The notes beneath the pieces are model-generated. The model had not been told where the DNA came from, did no database searches, and was given only the letters and a program-made list of their open reading frames with translations. A DNA stretch of 64,000 nt from an uncultured Flavobacteriales bacterium. Lineage in GTDB: Bacteria > Bacteroidota > Bacteroidia > Flavobacteriales_G > Salibacteraceae. This document shows, piece by piece, positions 50,892-60,866 of this stretch. Position 1 is the first letter of the stretch, and every line of letters starts with the position of its first letter. Position numbers and translations under genes: made by a program. The stretch covers positions 227,132 to 291,131 of the forward strand of contig CALSRJ010000005.1 of NCBI GenBank assembly GCA_943788725.1, in the 5' to 3' direction.

Positions 50892-53800
50892 TCAAGTTTA
50901 CGGTGCCCGTTTCGTGCCGGTCTTGTTCGGGAAGTACTTGATAGTGGATTGTATAGGTGTAGCTTCCGATCTGGGATTGCTTTCCTGTATTGAATTTTTG
51001 GCCATTCCATCCATTATGGATATCCGTACTTGAATACACGACTTGTCCCCAACGATCTCGAATTTCGATGCTGTACTCGCTCAAGTTGTGACCTTGGATC
51101 ATAAAGCGGTCATTGATGCCATCCCCATCTGGGGTAAAGGCGTTCGGAACGAAGATCTTGCTGATGGGTGCAACCTTGATGGAGTCATAGACATTGCATC
51201 CGTTGCTGTCTAAGGCCACCACATAATAGACCGTTGGCTCCTTCGGATACACTTTGATGCTGTCGCAATCGGCGCAAGGCACATAGCCTGTTGAAGACCA
51301 TCGGATCTCGGCATTGGATTGCGCGATCAACAACACATTCTCCATGCCTGATATGGTGTCTTCATGGATAGGAATATCCAAATCAGGAACAGGATAAACA
51401 TCTACGTACACGCTGTCTGCTTTGGTGCAATTTTGAAGATTTCGCCCTTCTACGATGTACCACCCACTCTCTTTTGGGGTGATATGTGGTGTGCGGACAA
51501 AGGTCGGTTCATCAAAGAAAGGTCCTGTCCAACGGTAGGTATAAGTCCCAGATGCACTCAATTCAACGGTATCTCCTTCGCAAATGGCTGTATCCCCTCT
51601 CACCTCCAGTTCGACTTCGGACACCACAACCAGCACGGAGTCGTAGGCGTTCCCACAGGCATTCTTTACGGCAACTACATAGGTTGTTGTCACTTCCGGA
51701 AAGGCCGGCGTTGAATTCAGAAAGGGGTTGAGAACCGTTTCCTTCGGAAACCATTCGTATTCGTCCGTTCCTTGCGCATTCAGCATGATCCGTTGACCAG
51801 AACACACCGTGGTGTCTCCCCAGGCTTCGACCTGTGGAACGTAACCGAACACCGATACCGTTACTTCGTGTTCTTTCACACAACCAAAGGAATCAAGAAT
51901 GGTAACCGTGTAAGCCGTCGTTGAGTCCGGAAACACAACCGGACTCGGACCGTTGGTTGTATTCAAATACCTCGGTGGTGACCAGGAATAAGAAACGCCA
52001 CCACTCGCCCATAAGGGGCCCGAAAGCCCTCGGCAAATGCTCGTGTCTGGCATAGCCTCCGTCTTGTCGGGAAAGGTCTTAAGGGTTACCCATGCGGTGT
52101 CTACGCCACAACTGTCCATTACAGACACCACGTACGTAATCTGGTTATCTACCGTGGCGATGGGAGTCTGAATATTCGGATCGTCGAGCCCGGAGCCGGG
52201 AGACCATTGGTAGGAGGTGCCTCCTGAAGCGGTCAATTGCACTTGACCACCTGCGCAGACCTTAGGGAAGTTTGGGACTACTGCCTCTGGACCAGGAATG
52301 ACGGTGACTTGGATAGAGTCGGTGTCGGAATACACGCAGCTCACAGAATCTTTGATGATCAGTACGACATCGTAAACTCCTGCCACCGCGTAAGCGTGCT
52401 TGGGTTCATACTCAGAGCTTGTATTGCCATCACCAAAGTCCCATTCATATTCAGATCCGCCAAAACTTTCGTTTTCAAATTGCAAAGAATCGTCTACGCA
52501 AATGCTTAGCGGACCATCCACATCGGCTTCGGCGATCAAGGTGATTAAGTCGTATTTCAAGGCAGCTAAGTTGCAACTTGCAGACGTGGGTTTGGTGGTT
52601 GCGTACGCACCGGTTGTAGTCGGAAACGAACTGCTTTGTCCGCAGCTCGCACATGCACTTTGATAAATGATGCCTTTCTTGTCAAATCGACTCGTGCCTC
52701 CGTCCGTATGTTCACCTCCTGACGCCCCGCTATTTCCACCGTAAAAGCTGGCAAAGAGCAGGCTAGAAGCACTGTCTTCAAAAACAATGAAGTAAAAATC
52801 GTGGCCATCTGTTGTGGTTTTCACCGCATTGCTCGTTGTAGGCAATCCAGTAGTGGTGGTGCCAGTGCTGGTGGATGCTCCGATTCCGAAGAGCGTGCCT
52901 CCCCATCCGGAGACGAAGATGTGATTGCATTCATTCACCAAAAAGGCCGTCAGTGATAGGTTGATGTTGCTGTTTCCAGATCCCCAGCGTGTTGAGAAGA
53001 TGGTCGTTTGAAGGTTGTTGCTCAGTTTGTGCAAGAATTGCCCACTATTGGCAACCGAATAAACCCAGCTGGGTGCGATGGGATAGCTTCCCAAAGTTTG
53101 GCCGACGACGTACACAAAACCGGATAGATCGAGCTGTACAAAGAAGCTTTGATCATAGGCATTGGTGCCGAGATAAGTAGACGCCAGTAGGCTAGAACCA
53201 TTGTTGCTAATCTTCGCCAACCACCCATCTGTGATGCCACCTTGGTAGGAAGTATGGATTACCCCAGTGGTCGTGGGGAAGTTGGTGCTCTTCGTTCCTC
53301 CGGTACAGAATACATTGTAACTAGGGTCAAACTGAACGGAATAAGCTGCATCTGCATTGCTTCCGCCGATGTAGCTTGACCACAGTAAACTGGTCAGGCT
53401 AGCATTGAATTTGAAAATAACCCCGTCGGTTAAGCCCCCGCCAAAAGTGGTTTGGAATCCATTTACAATCGGAAAATTGCTCGAAGCTGTGCTGGTTGCC
53501 ACGTAACAATTGTCGTTTTGGTCGACGATGATTTCACCGCGAAATTCGTCTGAATAGGCCTTTTGAAGGGTGTCACTCATGTTGATGCCATCGTTGCCCG
53601 TTCCTCCGATGTATGTGGATGCGATGAGGTTTGTACCATTCGTGTTGAACTTGGCGATAACAATATCAGACCCTCCCGTGTATTGGATCTGGCTGGAATT
53701 GGAATTCACGCCAGTACTGCCGATGGTGTTGCCACCGTTGAAAGTGCCATCAAAGGCTCCACTGGTGGTGGGGAAGTTCGTGCTGGAGGTCGTTGCCAGC

Positions 53801-54864
53801 ACATAGAGTTGGTTGTTTCCGTTGACCACCAAACTGTGTGGTATCTCATTTCCGTTTCCGCCCAAATAGGTGGAGTAAACGAGGGCCGTTCCGTTGGAAT
53901 TGAACTTGGTGATCGCCATGTCCGTCTTGAATCCGCCCGTACCGCCGGCAAAAGTGGTCTGATACGCTCCGGTAGTAGTTGGATAACCTGATCCACTTCC
54001 ATTGCCGCTCACGAGGATGTAGCCTCCAGCGTACATGTTTCCCAATGAGTCGTAGGTAGCGGTAGAGCCCCAATTGTTGATCGTAGACCCGGAGTAAGTA
54101 CTGAAGATCAAGGTCGGATCAATGATCAAGGTTTCGGCGGAGTCCGTTTGTACATCGAAACCTACGTGCGCCAAGCCATCGGTTTGTTCAATCATGCGAA
54201 ATGCGCTAGGCACGAAACGCCGATCGTCCGCAGACTCAATCCAAGAAACAGGTTTTTGATCGACGATTTGTTCGACGGAAGTCTCGATGAGGATATTGTC
54301 AAAACCCAGTTTGAGGTCACCCACCCCTTCGTACTCCAGCTCGATGACCGAGGGATCTGCCCCAGGATGCACGATAAAATCGTATTTGAAATTCAAGTTT
54401 TGGGAATAGTAGCGAACATCGATTCCGGGATACACATCGCGGTATATGATCGAATGAAATTGCTGTACGCCCGAAGCCCATTGACTGGGGTCGTCACCTA
54501 GGTAATAGTTGACGTGATCTGGGAATGCCGTTCCAGTTTCGATGGAAGAAGGTGGTTGACTGTTGATGAGATGCACTTTAAAAGCATGTCCCTGTAGAAA
54601 TTCAGGGAGGTCTGCAAGCGAAGCTTCGCCGTGTTTGTAGGCTGAAATAAGCGCAATTGTCTCTAGGTCGCTGATGTCAAACGTTAGTGTTTGCCCTTCT
54701 AAAAACACCATTCCTCCTGGTATTCGCGCACGGTATTGTACGTGATCCGGAAGGTGTCCTTTGTTCTCTTCAAACTTCAATTCGCCTTGCTCATCGTGGG
54801 TATGGGCCAGCAGCTGGCTAATGCCAATGACAAAAATAAACAGGTATGCAAGGGTCTTTTTCAA
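50884..54864 (-). CDS. Very large T9SS type B surface protein with SBBP and PKD-like domains
   Basis: A 1326-residue secreted protein (signal ends LLAH). After an N-terminal beta domain (residues 25-250), SBBP-type beta-propeller repeats run to about 770; each has a core like STYLGGNGNE followed by FPTTSGAF. From 790 a PKD domain (YEWDFGDGNTSSEYEPKHAYAVAGVY, quoted only as its core WDFGDG and HAY) and several Ig-like units follow. The last 85 residues are the gliding-motility-associated CHU_C type B sorting domain (NAFTPDGDGINDRF, IRDRWGQVVY). The product is likely a cell-surface adhesin or structural protein. No catalytic domain is visible. Confidence 0.88.
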   Translation of the reverse strand: MKKTLAYLFIFVIGISQLLAHTHDEQGELKFEENKGHLPDHVQYRARIPGGMVFLEGQTLTFDISDLETIALISAYKHGEASLADLPEFLQGHAFKVHLINSQPPSSIETGTAFPDHVNYYLGDDPSQWASGVQQFHSIIYRDVYPGIDVRYYSQNLNFKYDFIVHPGADPSVIELEYEGVGDLKLGFDNILIETSVEQIVDQKPVSWIESADDRRFVPSAFRMIEQTDGLAHVGFDVQTDSAETLIIDPTLIFSTYSGSTINNWGSTATYDSLGNMYAGGYILVSGNGSGSGYPTTTGAYQTTFAGGTGGFKTDMAITKFNSNGTALVYSTYLGGNGNEIPHSLVVNGNNQLYVLATTSSTNFPTTSGAFDGTFNGGNTIGSTGVNSNSSQIQYTGGSDIVIAKFNTNGTNLIASTYIGGTGNDGINMSDTLQKAYSDEFRGEIIVDQNDNCYVATSTASSNFPIVNGFQTTFGGGLTDGVIFKFNASLTSLLWSSYIGGSNADAAYSVQFDPSYNVFCTGGTKSTNFPTTTGVIHTSYQGGITDGWLAKISNNGSSLLASTYLGTNAYDQSFFVQLDLSGFVYVVGQTLGSYPIAPSWVYSVANSGQFLHKLSNNLQTTIFSTRWGSGNSNINLSLTAFLVNECNHIFVSGWGGTLFGIGASTSTGTTTTGLPTTSNAVKTTTDGHDFYFIVFEDSASSLLFASFYGGNSGASGGEHTDGGTSRFDKKGIIYQSACASCGQSSSFPTTTGAYATTKPTSASCNLAALKYDLITLIAEADVDGPLSICVDDSLQFENESFGGSEYEWDFGDGNTSSEYEPKHAYAVAGVYDVVLIIKDSVSCVYSDTDSIQVTVIPGPEAVVPNFPKVCAGGQVQLTASGGTSYQWSPGSGLDDPNIQTPIATVDNQITYVVSVMDSCGVDTAWVTLKTFPDKTEAMPDTSICRGLSGPLWASGGVSYSWSPPRYLNTTNGPSPVVFPDSTTAYTVTILDSFGCVKEHEVTVSVFGYVPQVEAWGDTTVCSGQRIMLNAQGTDEYEWFPKETVLNPFLNSTPAFPEVTTTYVVAVKNACGNAYDSVLVVVSEVELEVRGDTAICEGDTVELSASGTYTYRWTGPFFDEPTFVRTPHITPKESGWYIVEGRNLQNCTKADSVYVDVYPVPDLDIPIHEDTISGMENVLLIAQSNAEIRWSSTGYVPCADCDSIKVYPKEPTVYYVVALDSNGCNVYDSIKVAPISKIFVPNAFTPDGDGINDRFMIQGHNLSEYSIEIRDRWGQVVYSSTDIHNGWNGQKFNTGKQSQIGSYTYTIHYQVLPEQDRHETGTVNLIR

Positions 54865-54990
54865 AGCAGAAATAACTGCCTAAGGTAGCTGTTTGCGACC
54901 TTGGGCGCAATTTCATAGACGCAAGAGAGATGTTAGTAGTTGCTGTTACGCAAACGTTAATTGGATATGACATTCGCGCTGAAAACTTGA

Positions 54991-54998
54991 TACCTTTG
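54991..54998 (+). promoter_or_regulatory. -7 promoter element of purF homologue
   Basis: TACCTTTG is a perfect TAnnTTTG, 14 bases before the ATG, giving a very short leader. No convincing -33 is found. Confidence 0.5.
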
Positions 54999-55012
54999 TC
55001 GCCCCTGAAAAG

Positions 55013-56926
55013 ATGAGCGACCAGATCAAGCACGAGTGCGGCATTGCACTCATTCGACTCCTAAAGCCTCTCGAATATTACCGTGAAAAATACGGGACGT
55101 CCTTTTACGGCCTTAACAAAATGTATCTCCTCATGGAGAAACAGCACAACCGAGGTCAGGATGGAGCGGGATTGGCCAATGTGAAATTCGATGTTGCCCC
55201 AGGCAACAGATACATCTCACGTCACAGATCCAACAGCAATAAACCCATCCAAGACATTTTCGATCACATCTATGGAGGCATCAAAAACCGGGTGAAGGAA
55301 CGCGCCAATGGCGATGAGTCTGTACTCGAGGATCCTAATTGGATCAAGAAAAATGCACCGTTCTCTGGAGAAGTTTTTCTAGGCCATTTGCGTTACGGGA
55401 CCTACGGAGAAAACAGTATTGAGGCATGCCACCCGTTCTTGCGACAGAACAACTGGATGACGCGTAACTTGGTGTTGGCGGGCAACTTCAATATGACCAA
55501 CGTAGATGAGCAATTTGAAATTCTCATCAACTTGGGACAGCACCCCAAGAAAAAAGCAGATACGGTAACCGTACTTGAAAAGATTGGCCACTTCTTAGAT
55601 GAAGAGAACGAATCCTTGTTTGCACGCTACAAGCGATTGGGATATGATAATACAGAGATTACAGCCTTGATCTCCAAAAACATGGACATCCGTAACATCC
55701 TTACGCGTTCTGCCGAGGATTTTGATGGAGGATATGCCATGGCGGGCATGATCGGAAACGGCGATGCGTTTGTTTTGCGCGATCCGAATGGTATTCGTCC
55801 GGCATTCTATTACAGAGATGATGAGGTCGTGGTGGTAGCAAGCGAGCGACCTGTGATCCAAACAGCCTTCAACGTTCCGGCTGAATCCGTAAAAGAAGTT
55901 GATCCAGGTCACGCATTGATCATTCGGAAGAACGGTGAAGTGAGCATGGACATGATCCGCGAACCGGGCACGAAGCTCTCTTGTTCCTTCGAGCGCATTT
56001 ATTTCTCTAGGGGCAGTGACTTGGACATCTACCGCGAGCGTCTTGCCTTGGGTAGAACCATCGTTCCCCGTGTATTAAAGAGCATCAAAGCTGATTTAGA
56101 GAACACGGTCTTTTCCTTTATTCCCAACACCGCTGAAGTGTCCTATTATGGAATGCTCAAAGGATTGGAAGAATTCCACAACGAGCGCAAACTGGAAGAC
56201 ATTGCGAAAATCGATCCGAAGGACAAGGATGCATTGCGCAACATTTTGAACGAGCGGGTTCGGGCGGAGAAGGTAGCCATCAAAGATGCGAAGCTCAGAA
56301 CATTCATCACCCAAGACAGCGACCGCAATGATTTGGTGGCGCACGTTTACGATATTACATATGGTACGGTCATGCGTGGAGTCGACAACCTTGTGGTGAT
56401 CGATGATTCGATCGTGCGTGGTACGACACTTAAGCAAAGCATTCTCCGCATACTCGATCGATTGGGACCGAAGAAGATAGTGGTAGTTTCCAGCGCCCCT
56501 CAGATCCGCTATCCTGATTGCTATGGCATTGACATGAGCCTTTTGCAGGATTTTGTCGCGTTCCAAGCGGCGATTGATTTGCTGAAAGAGGGGGGTAAAG
56601 AGTACATCATCAAAGAAGTGTACGACCTGTGCATCGATGAGTTGGCCACTTCAAACAATCATAATTTCCAGAACCACGTTCAGAAAATTTACGAACCCTT
56701 TACAGCAGAAGAAGTGTCGGCAAAGATCGCGGAGCTCTTGCGCCCGGCGGACTTGAATGCTGATTTGGAGATCATCTACCAGAACTTAGAGGGCTTGCAC
56801 GCAGCCTGTCCGAGGCACTTGGGCGACTGGTACTTCAGTGGCAACTATCCGACCACCGGAGGAAACCGAGTAGTGAACAGAGCTTTTGTCAATTACTACG
56901 AAGGCAAGCGCGAACGGGCCTACTGA
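55013..56926 (+). CDS. purF: Amidophosphoribosyltransferase (PurF-like, long form)
   Basis: A 637-residue enzyme of the first purine step (PRPP + glutamine). The nucleophile cysteine of the class II glutaminase is Cys9 in KHECGIAL, so an eight-residue leader must be removed to free it. The glutaminase half includes QHNRGQDGAG and GHLRYGT; the phosphoribosyl half has VVIDDSIVRGTTLKQS, the PRPP loop. Between them, about residues 360-440, lies an extra charged segment absent from ordinary PurF (about 500 residues). This long form is known in Bacteroidota; whether it is the main or a second PurF is not visible here. Confidence 0.85.
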   Translation: MSDQIKHECGIALIRLLKPLEYYREKYGTSFYGLNKMYLLMEKQHNRGQDGAGLANVKFDVAPGNRYISRHRSNSNKPIQDIFDHIYGGIKNRVKERANGDESVLEDPNWIKKNAPFSGEVFLGHLRYGTYGENSIEACHPFLRQNNWMTRNLVLAGNFNMTNVDEQFEILINLGQHPKKKADTVTVLEKIGHFLDEENESLFARYKRLGYDNTEITALISKNMDIRNILTRSAEDFDGGYAMAGMIGNGDAFVLRDPNGIRPAFYYRDDEVVVVASERPVIQTAFNVPAESVKEVDPGHALIIRKNGEVSMDMIREPGTKLSCSFERIYFSRGSDLDIYRERLALGRTIVPRVLKSIKADLENTVFSFIPNTAEVSYYGMLKGLEEFHNERKLEDIAKIDPKDKDALRNILNERVRAEKVAIKDAKLRTFITQDSDRNDLVAHVYDITYGTVMRGVDNLVVIDDSIVRGTTLKQSILRILDRLGPKKIVVVSSAPQIRYPDCYGIDMSLLQDFVAFQAAIDLLKEGGKEYIIKEVYDLCIDELATSNNHNFQNHVQKIYEPFTAEEVSAKIAELLRPADLNADLEIIYQNLEGLHAACPRHLGDWYFSGNYPTTGGNRVVNRAFVNYYEGKRERAY

Positions 56927-57395
56927 TCCCCATCCCTTTTCTGAAATCGATACATCGGCTGATCATTGCCTTGCTGTCTGCTGTGATCGCTTTCGATTGA
57001 TGGTACTTAACCCTCATTGCAAGGCAGAGCCCCATCATGTTTAATAATCCTTGCTGCCTGCCCTAGCTTCTCAAGGTATCTGTCGCAGTTTTGAAGTAAA
57101 TAGGTCCCCTTAGGAAGGTATACCCATCCGTTATAAGCGATTCACAGCCGAGTGATTGTGGTCCTTACGCAAGAAACAGCAATTCTGCGTCGAAAAATTT
57201 CGATCATTCGTCGAAACCATATTGTAATTCGACCCGTATACAGAATATTATACTGCAAAAATGAAGAAAAGAAAAATTATCAGGCAACTATTTCAAAACA
57301 CATGCAGTCTGTTATTTGAAGCTCGTCTTCCCCCTTGAACATTAGATGATCGGTTAAGCCACTAACATCCGTTTAACCTATTAAATTCTAATGTT
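56927..57395. other. 469-base intergenic region without recognised gene
   Basis: No frame here looks coding. An imperfect direct repeat (CCTTGCTGTCTGC near 56968 and CCTTGCTGCCTGC near 57048) is the only structure seen. The last 150 bases are AT-rich and presumably hold the promoter of the 57396 gene. A small RNA cannot be excluded. Confidence 0.4.
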
Positions 57396-58082
57396 ATGAA
57401 AGCCTTAGCTCCCGTTTTTTTAGTGCTTGTATTGTTGCTCGCAATTGTATCAGCCGTATCAGCACAGAACAGAATTCACAATCCAGAGTTGCCACAGCAC
57501 CTCGTATTCCAATGGCAGATCCACGCCGAACAAGTGGACGGTTCATGGAAGAACAGCGATTTCTCCGTTTCGAGAGACGCCAGCGGATTGGTCGTATACT
57601 ACGGAATGTACCGAACGCTGGAGGCAGCTTTAGAAGGAATGCCAACATTGCCAGAAGGAGTGAAGAATTCGGACGTTTCGCTTATTCCTTTCTTTAACCA
57701 GAAGAGTATTTCATCTGAAGATGCACTTGCTCTGCTCGGTAACTTAAACAATCGAGATATTGATCCCGATTACCGAGAAGAGGAAGCCGTTTCTTTTACG
57801 GTCTACTTTGCTACTTATGATCAGCCACAAGGCAGAAAACTGCTAGAGGAGATCGATGCTGCCTTGAGCTTCGAGGTGTTGCCCAACTATCAATTTGCAT
57901 ATTCAGCTGGCCTTTTTGGCAGTTTGGATGAAGCAGAAAACTATGCGCAACAACTTCAAGCTAAAGGCTTTGAAGAAGCAGGAGTAAACAAATTCCTGAA
58001 TGGAGAGCGCGTCGCCATGATGGTTGAGCAAGAGCTTTACGCCTTCGTTTCCTGGATGGATCGAAAGCACATCTTGTTCTAA
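57396..58082 (+). CDS. Secreted SPOR-like domain protein
   Basis: A 228-residue exported protein (signal ends AVSAQ). Two similar halves resemble SPOR units: residues about 60-105 (VYYGMYRTLEAALEGMP) and 165-205 (FAYSAGLFGSLDEAENYAQQL, then ARKGFEEAGV-like AKGFEEAGVNKF). SPOR domains bind denuded peptidoglycan. Both halves keep the aromatic-Gly-x-aromatic start and the helix after it. It is convergent with the DUF2480 gene. Confidence 0.6.
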   Translation: MKALAPVFLVLVLLLAIVSAVSAQNRIHNPELPQHLVFQWQIHAEQVDGSWKNSDFSVSRDASGLVVYYGMYRTLEAALEGMPTLPEGVKNSDVSLIPFFNQKSISSEDALALLGNLNNRDIDPDYREEEAVSFTVYFATYDQPQGRKLLEEIDAALSFEVLPNYQFAYSAGLFGSLDEAENYAQQLQAKGFEEAGVNKFLNGERVAMMVEQELYAFVSWMDRKHILF

Positions 58083-58089
58083 TCCTACA

Positions 58090-58596
58090 CTATTTTTTCT
58101 TGAAAACGGGCACGGTGGAGCACGGTTCTCCGAACATGAGTGACTTCACAACAGAAGTTAGTTTGCTGGTCAATGCCAAGTAAACGCTCTCGGGAATCGC
58201 CTCATCGCTGCACCCTTTCAAGATTACACGCTGATCCTCGTACTTGGCAAGGTCAAGTTTACGGACCCATTCGAGCCAGAGCATTTGCTCCAGCTCTTTT
58301 TTTTCACCAACAATTGAGTAAGAGCTCACATTTTGTAGGTGGGTCCCGATCAACATGTAAGCCCAGGTGGGGATGATCGCATCGGTAGAACAGTGAATGT
58401 ACACGGCGGCGTCGTTGTACTGCGACCAGTCGTGTTCTTGAACGAATAATCGAAAGTCCTTTTCCTTCAGCGCCATTCCCTCCCAAAGAGAATCGACAAG
58501 GTCAAGACCCATGACGTTCCATGCCGGCCTCAATTCCTCGAGGTCGAGGGTAATCAACCCACTCTTGGCTACTTTATTTTCAATTATGTCGCTCAT
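58090..58596 (-). CDS. DUF2480 family protein
   Basis: A 168-residue cytoplasmic protein matching DUF2480, a family confined to Bacteroidota and usually next to Fe-S assembly genes. Characteristic segments are SGLITLDLEEL, CSTDAIIPTWAYMLIG and LKGCSDEAIPESVYLALTSKL. It is the last gene of the leftward panD-to-DUF2480 run, seven bases after the DUF59 gene. The two Cys-containing blocks could bind metal, but function is unknown. Confidence 0.85.
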   Translation of the reverse strand: MSDIIENKVAKSGLITLDLEELRPAWNVMGLDLVDSLWEGMALKEKDFRLFVQEHDWSQYNDAAVYIHCSTDAIIPTWAYMLIGTHLQNVSSYSIVGEKKELEQMLWLEWVRKLDLAKYEDQRVILKGCSDEAIPESVYLALTSKLTSVVKSLMFGEPCSTVPVFKKK

Positions 58597-58602
58597 GTGA
58601 TC

Positions 58603-58923
58603 TTAGATCATCCCTAGTTCAACGAGGGCTTCTTCGCTCATCATGTCTTTGTCCCATGGCGGCTCCCAAGTCAATTCAAAGGACGCACTTTTGATGCCCT
58701 CCACACCGGCTACTTTTTCTTCTACCTCAACCGGTAGACTTTCCGCAACCGGGCAACTGGGCGAAGTAAGGGTCATGACAATCAAAGCGTGAAAATCATC
58801 GTCGATCTTGATTTCGTATATCAAGCCGAGCTCGTAAATGTCCACGGGAATTTCCGGGTCATAGACCGTCTTCAATGCCTGAATGACAGATGCTTCGAGT
58901 TGTTTTTTCAATGCAGGATCCAT
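58603..58923 (-). CDS. DUF59/MIP18-family Fe-S assembly protein (SufT-like)
   Basis: A 106-residue protein of the DUF59 family. The core VYDPEIPVDIYELGLIYEI and SPSCPVAESLP, with its conserved Cys, are unmistakable. Such proteins help load iron-sulfur clusters onto targets. It lies five bases after sufE and seven before DUF2480. Confidence 0.9.
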   Translation of the reverse strand: MDPALKKQLEASVIQALKTVYDPEIPVDIYELGLIYEIKIDDDFHALIVMTLTSPSCPVAESLPVEVEEKVAGVEGIKSASFELTWEPPWDKDMMSEEALVELGMI

Positions 58924-58927
58924 GAGG

Positions 58928-59359
58928 CTATTGTTCCGATTTGGCTTGGTGTGCGATGGCGTACATCTTCATTTTCTTAATCATGGAGACGAGTCCATTG
59001 GCTCGGTTCGGAGAAAGATGTTCTTTGAGTCCAATTTGATCCACGAAGTAAAGGTCGGCTTTTGCAATGTCTTCTGGCGTTTGATCTGAAAGAACGCGCA
59101 CCATCAGACCCACAAGGCCTTTGGTGATGATGGCATCGCTATCTGCGGTAAAATGCAGGGCGTTGCCCTTCTTTTCAGCATTCAACCACACCTGACTTTG
59201 GCAGCCCTTCACCAAGTTTTCTTCCACTTTATATGCGGCATCAATTGGGGCCAAGCTCTTGCCAAACTCAATGATATGTTCGTATTTCTCCATCCAGTCT
59301 CCGAAGAAGCTAAACTCCTCAATGACCTCGTCTTGTATTTCGTTGATGCTTTGTGCCAT
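58928..59359 (-). CDS. sufE: Cysteine desulfuration protein SufE
   Basis: A 143-residue sulfur acceptor for cysteine desulfurase. The acceptor is Cys53 in VKGCQSQVW. Further family blocks are YEHIIEFGKSL and DAIITKGLVGLMVRVLSDQTP. The ATG at 59359 shares one base with the rfaE2 stop; GTG at 59362 is the alternative. sufS and sufBCD are not in the window. Confidence 0.93.
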   Translation of the reverse strand: MAQSINEIQDEVIEEFSFFGDWMEKYEHIIEFGKSLAPIDAAYKVEENLVKGCQSQVWLNAEKKGNALHFTADSDAIITKGLVGLMVRVLSDQTPEDIAKADLYFVDQIGLKEHLSPNRANGLVSMIKKMKMYAIAHQAKSEQ

Positions 59360-59862
59360 CACGTATCTAAACCTGCTTTGAGGATCTTTTGTTCTATTGC
59401 CGTGGTGGAATAGCCTTCCACAAAGTCGAGCTGTTGCACACTTCCTCCATATGCCATCACTTCTTGGGCGCCAACGATTTGATTCATGGTGTAATCGCCG
59501 CCTTTCACAAGAATGTCTGGTCGCACCACTTGGATCAGCTCTAGGGGCGTGGCCTCATCGAAAAGCACAACCATGTCTACGGACCTCAATCCTGCCATCA
59601 CCAGCGCGCGAGCGCTCTGATCATTGATAGGTCGGTGGTCGCCCTTACCTAAAGTCTTGGCTGACATGTCGCTATTGATCCCAATGACCAATTTAGTTCC
59701 CAATGCCGCTGCCTGTTCTAGGTAGAGCACGTGGCCAGGATGAAGGAGGTCGAAAACTCCGTTGGTGAAGACAATGGTTTCATCACCAGCTCTCCAGAGC
59801 TCGAGCAGATCTGAGACATCCGCCCGATTCTGATAGATACGTTGTTTGATGGAAGTGCTCAT
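59359..59862 (-). CDS. rfaE2: D-glycero-beta-D-manno-heptose 1-phosphate adenylyltransferase
   Basis: A 167-residue nucleotidyltransferase equal to the second domain of RfaE/HldE. Motifs are FTNGVFDLLHPGHVLYLEQA (with HxGH), GINSD and VKGGDY. It activates heptose phosphate for lipopolysaccharide core. The ATG at 59862 overlaps the flippase-like stop by four bases; a much longer upstream frame runs through that gene and was rejected. The kinase half must be encoded elsewhere. Confidence 0.92.
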   Translation of the reverse strand: MSTSIKQRIYQNRADVSDLLELWRAGDETIVFTNGVFDLLHPGHVLYLEQAAALGTKLVIGINSDMSAKTLGKGDHRPINDQSARALVMAGLRSVDMVVLFDEATPLELIQVVRPDILVKGGDYTMNQIVGAQEVMAYGGSVQQLDFVEGYSTTAIEQKILKAGLDT

Positions 59863-60866
59863 GAATCTATGGCATCTTTTGTTGATACTGCATTGATCAA
59901 AGGCATTGCCAGCATGGCAATGAATCCTACTAAAATGATCATAACCGTTTGTGCGGTCCAAACAATCCAACCGAAGGCGTAGCCTACGGATGATTCTACT
60001 CCGTACAACGCGAGAATCACCATGATTGCTAGAGGGTACGCCCCCAATCCGCCTTGCACTGCAACGATGCTCAATCCTCCAAGAACGAAGGATGCGAGCA
60101 TGCCACCGAACGGCACGGCTTGCGTTTCGGGCAAGCTTTGGAAGGTCAAAACGAACATCAGTATATAACAAGCCCAAATGAGGAAGGTGTGCAGGTAAAA
60201 ACCAGCTTGTCCATCCATCCGTTTGATGGAAGCCAGTCCATCTACCAATCCCATGATGCGATCTTTGATTTTGAGCGCGAATGGATGGACAGAATTCTGG
60301 ATGAATTTCCATGCGACAAAAAGGCCAATTACCCCAATTACCCCTACAACGCTCAAAAAAATGAAGGTGGATGTCTTCGCCATCAGACGGCCACCGGTAT
60401 CGGCTAGAAAATCGCGTAAGATGCCGAATTGCAAAACCACGGCCAGGGCGATCAGGCCAAGGAGAATAACCGCATCCACTACTCGCTCAGCGATGACGGT
60501 TCCAAAGAGTTTTTCAAAAGGTTGTTTCTGGTAACGAGAGAGCACGGCGCAGCGGGTTACTTCCCCTAATCGAGGAAAGGCCAAGTTGGCCAAGTAGCCA
60601 ATCATGACGGCTGAAAAGCGGTTGGCCATGTCGATTTTAATGCCCAATGATTCCAAGGGGTATTTCCATCGGTAGGCTCGGAAAATATGACTCAGCACGG
60701 CGACCATGGTTGAAGCGACAATCCACCAATAGTTCGCCTCCTTGATGGAGTTGACCATGTTCGCCTTGTCTTCTTCTGTCAGGTCCTTGTAAATAAACCA
60801 AATCAAGAAAAACCCAAGAGCTAGGGAAAATAGCACTTGCAGTGCAGATTTCAGCTTCTTGTTCAA
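59859..60866 (-). CDS. Lysylphosphatidylglycerol-synthase-type TM flippase-like protein (UPF0104)
   Basis: A 335-residue inner-membrane protein with about eight helices. The family blocks [29 protein letters not shown] and [15 protein letters not shown] (seen around residues 80-150) identify the UPF0104/LPG-synthase transmembrane family. TTG at 60866 overlaps the panD stop (TTGA) and gives the family-typical start [12 protein letters not shown]; another TTG at 60908 is less likely. It may move lipid or glycolipid. Confidence 0.82.
   Translation of the reverse strand: MNKKLKSALQVLFSLALGFFLIWFIYKDLTEEDKANMVNSIKEANYWWIVASTMVAVLSHIFRAYRWKYPLESLGIKIDMANRFSAVMIGYLANLAFPRLGEVTRCAVLSRYQKQPFEKLFGTVIAERVVDAVILLGLIALAVVLQFGILRDFLADTGGRLMAKTSTFIFLSVVGVIGVIGLFVAWKFIQNSVHPFALKIKDRIMGLVDGLASIKRMDGQAGFYLHTFLIWACYILMFVLTFQSLPETQAVPFGGMLASFVLGGLSIVAVQGGLGAYPLAIMVILALYGVESSVGYAFGWIVWTAQTVMIILVGFIAMLAMPLINAVSTKDAIDS

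Noticed and set aside
56927..57395. Possible structured RNA (for example 6S) in the long gap
   Set aside because: Only a short imperfect direct repeat is visible; no conserved RNA shape could be recognised by eye.
59863..60312. Long N-terminal extension of the rfaE2 frame
   Set aside because: It runs antiparallel in frame through the flippase-like gene on the same strand and lacks family similarity; the ATG at 59862 gives the standard protein.
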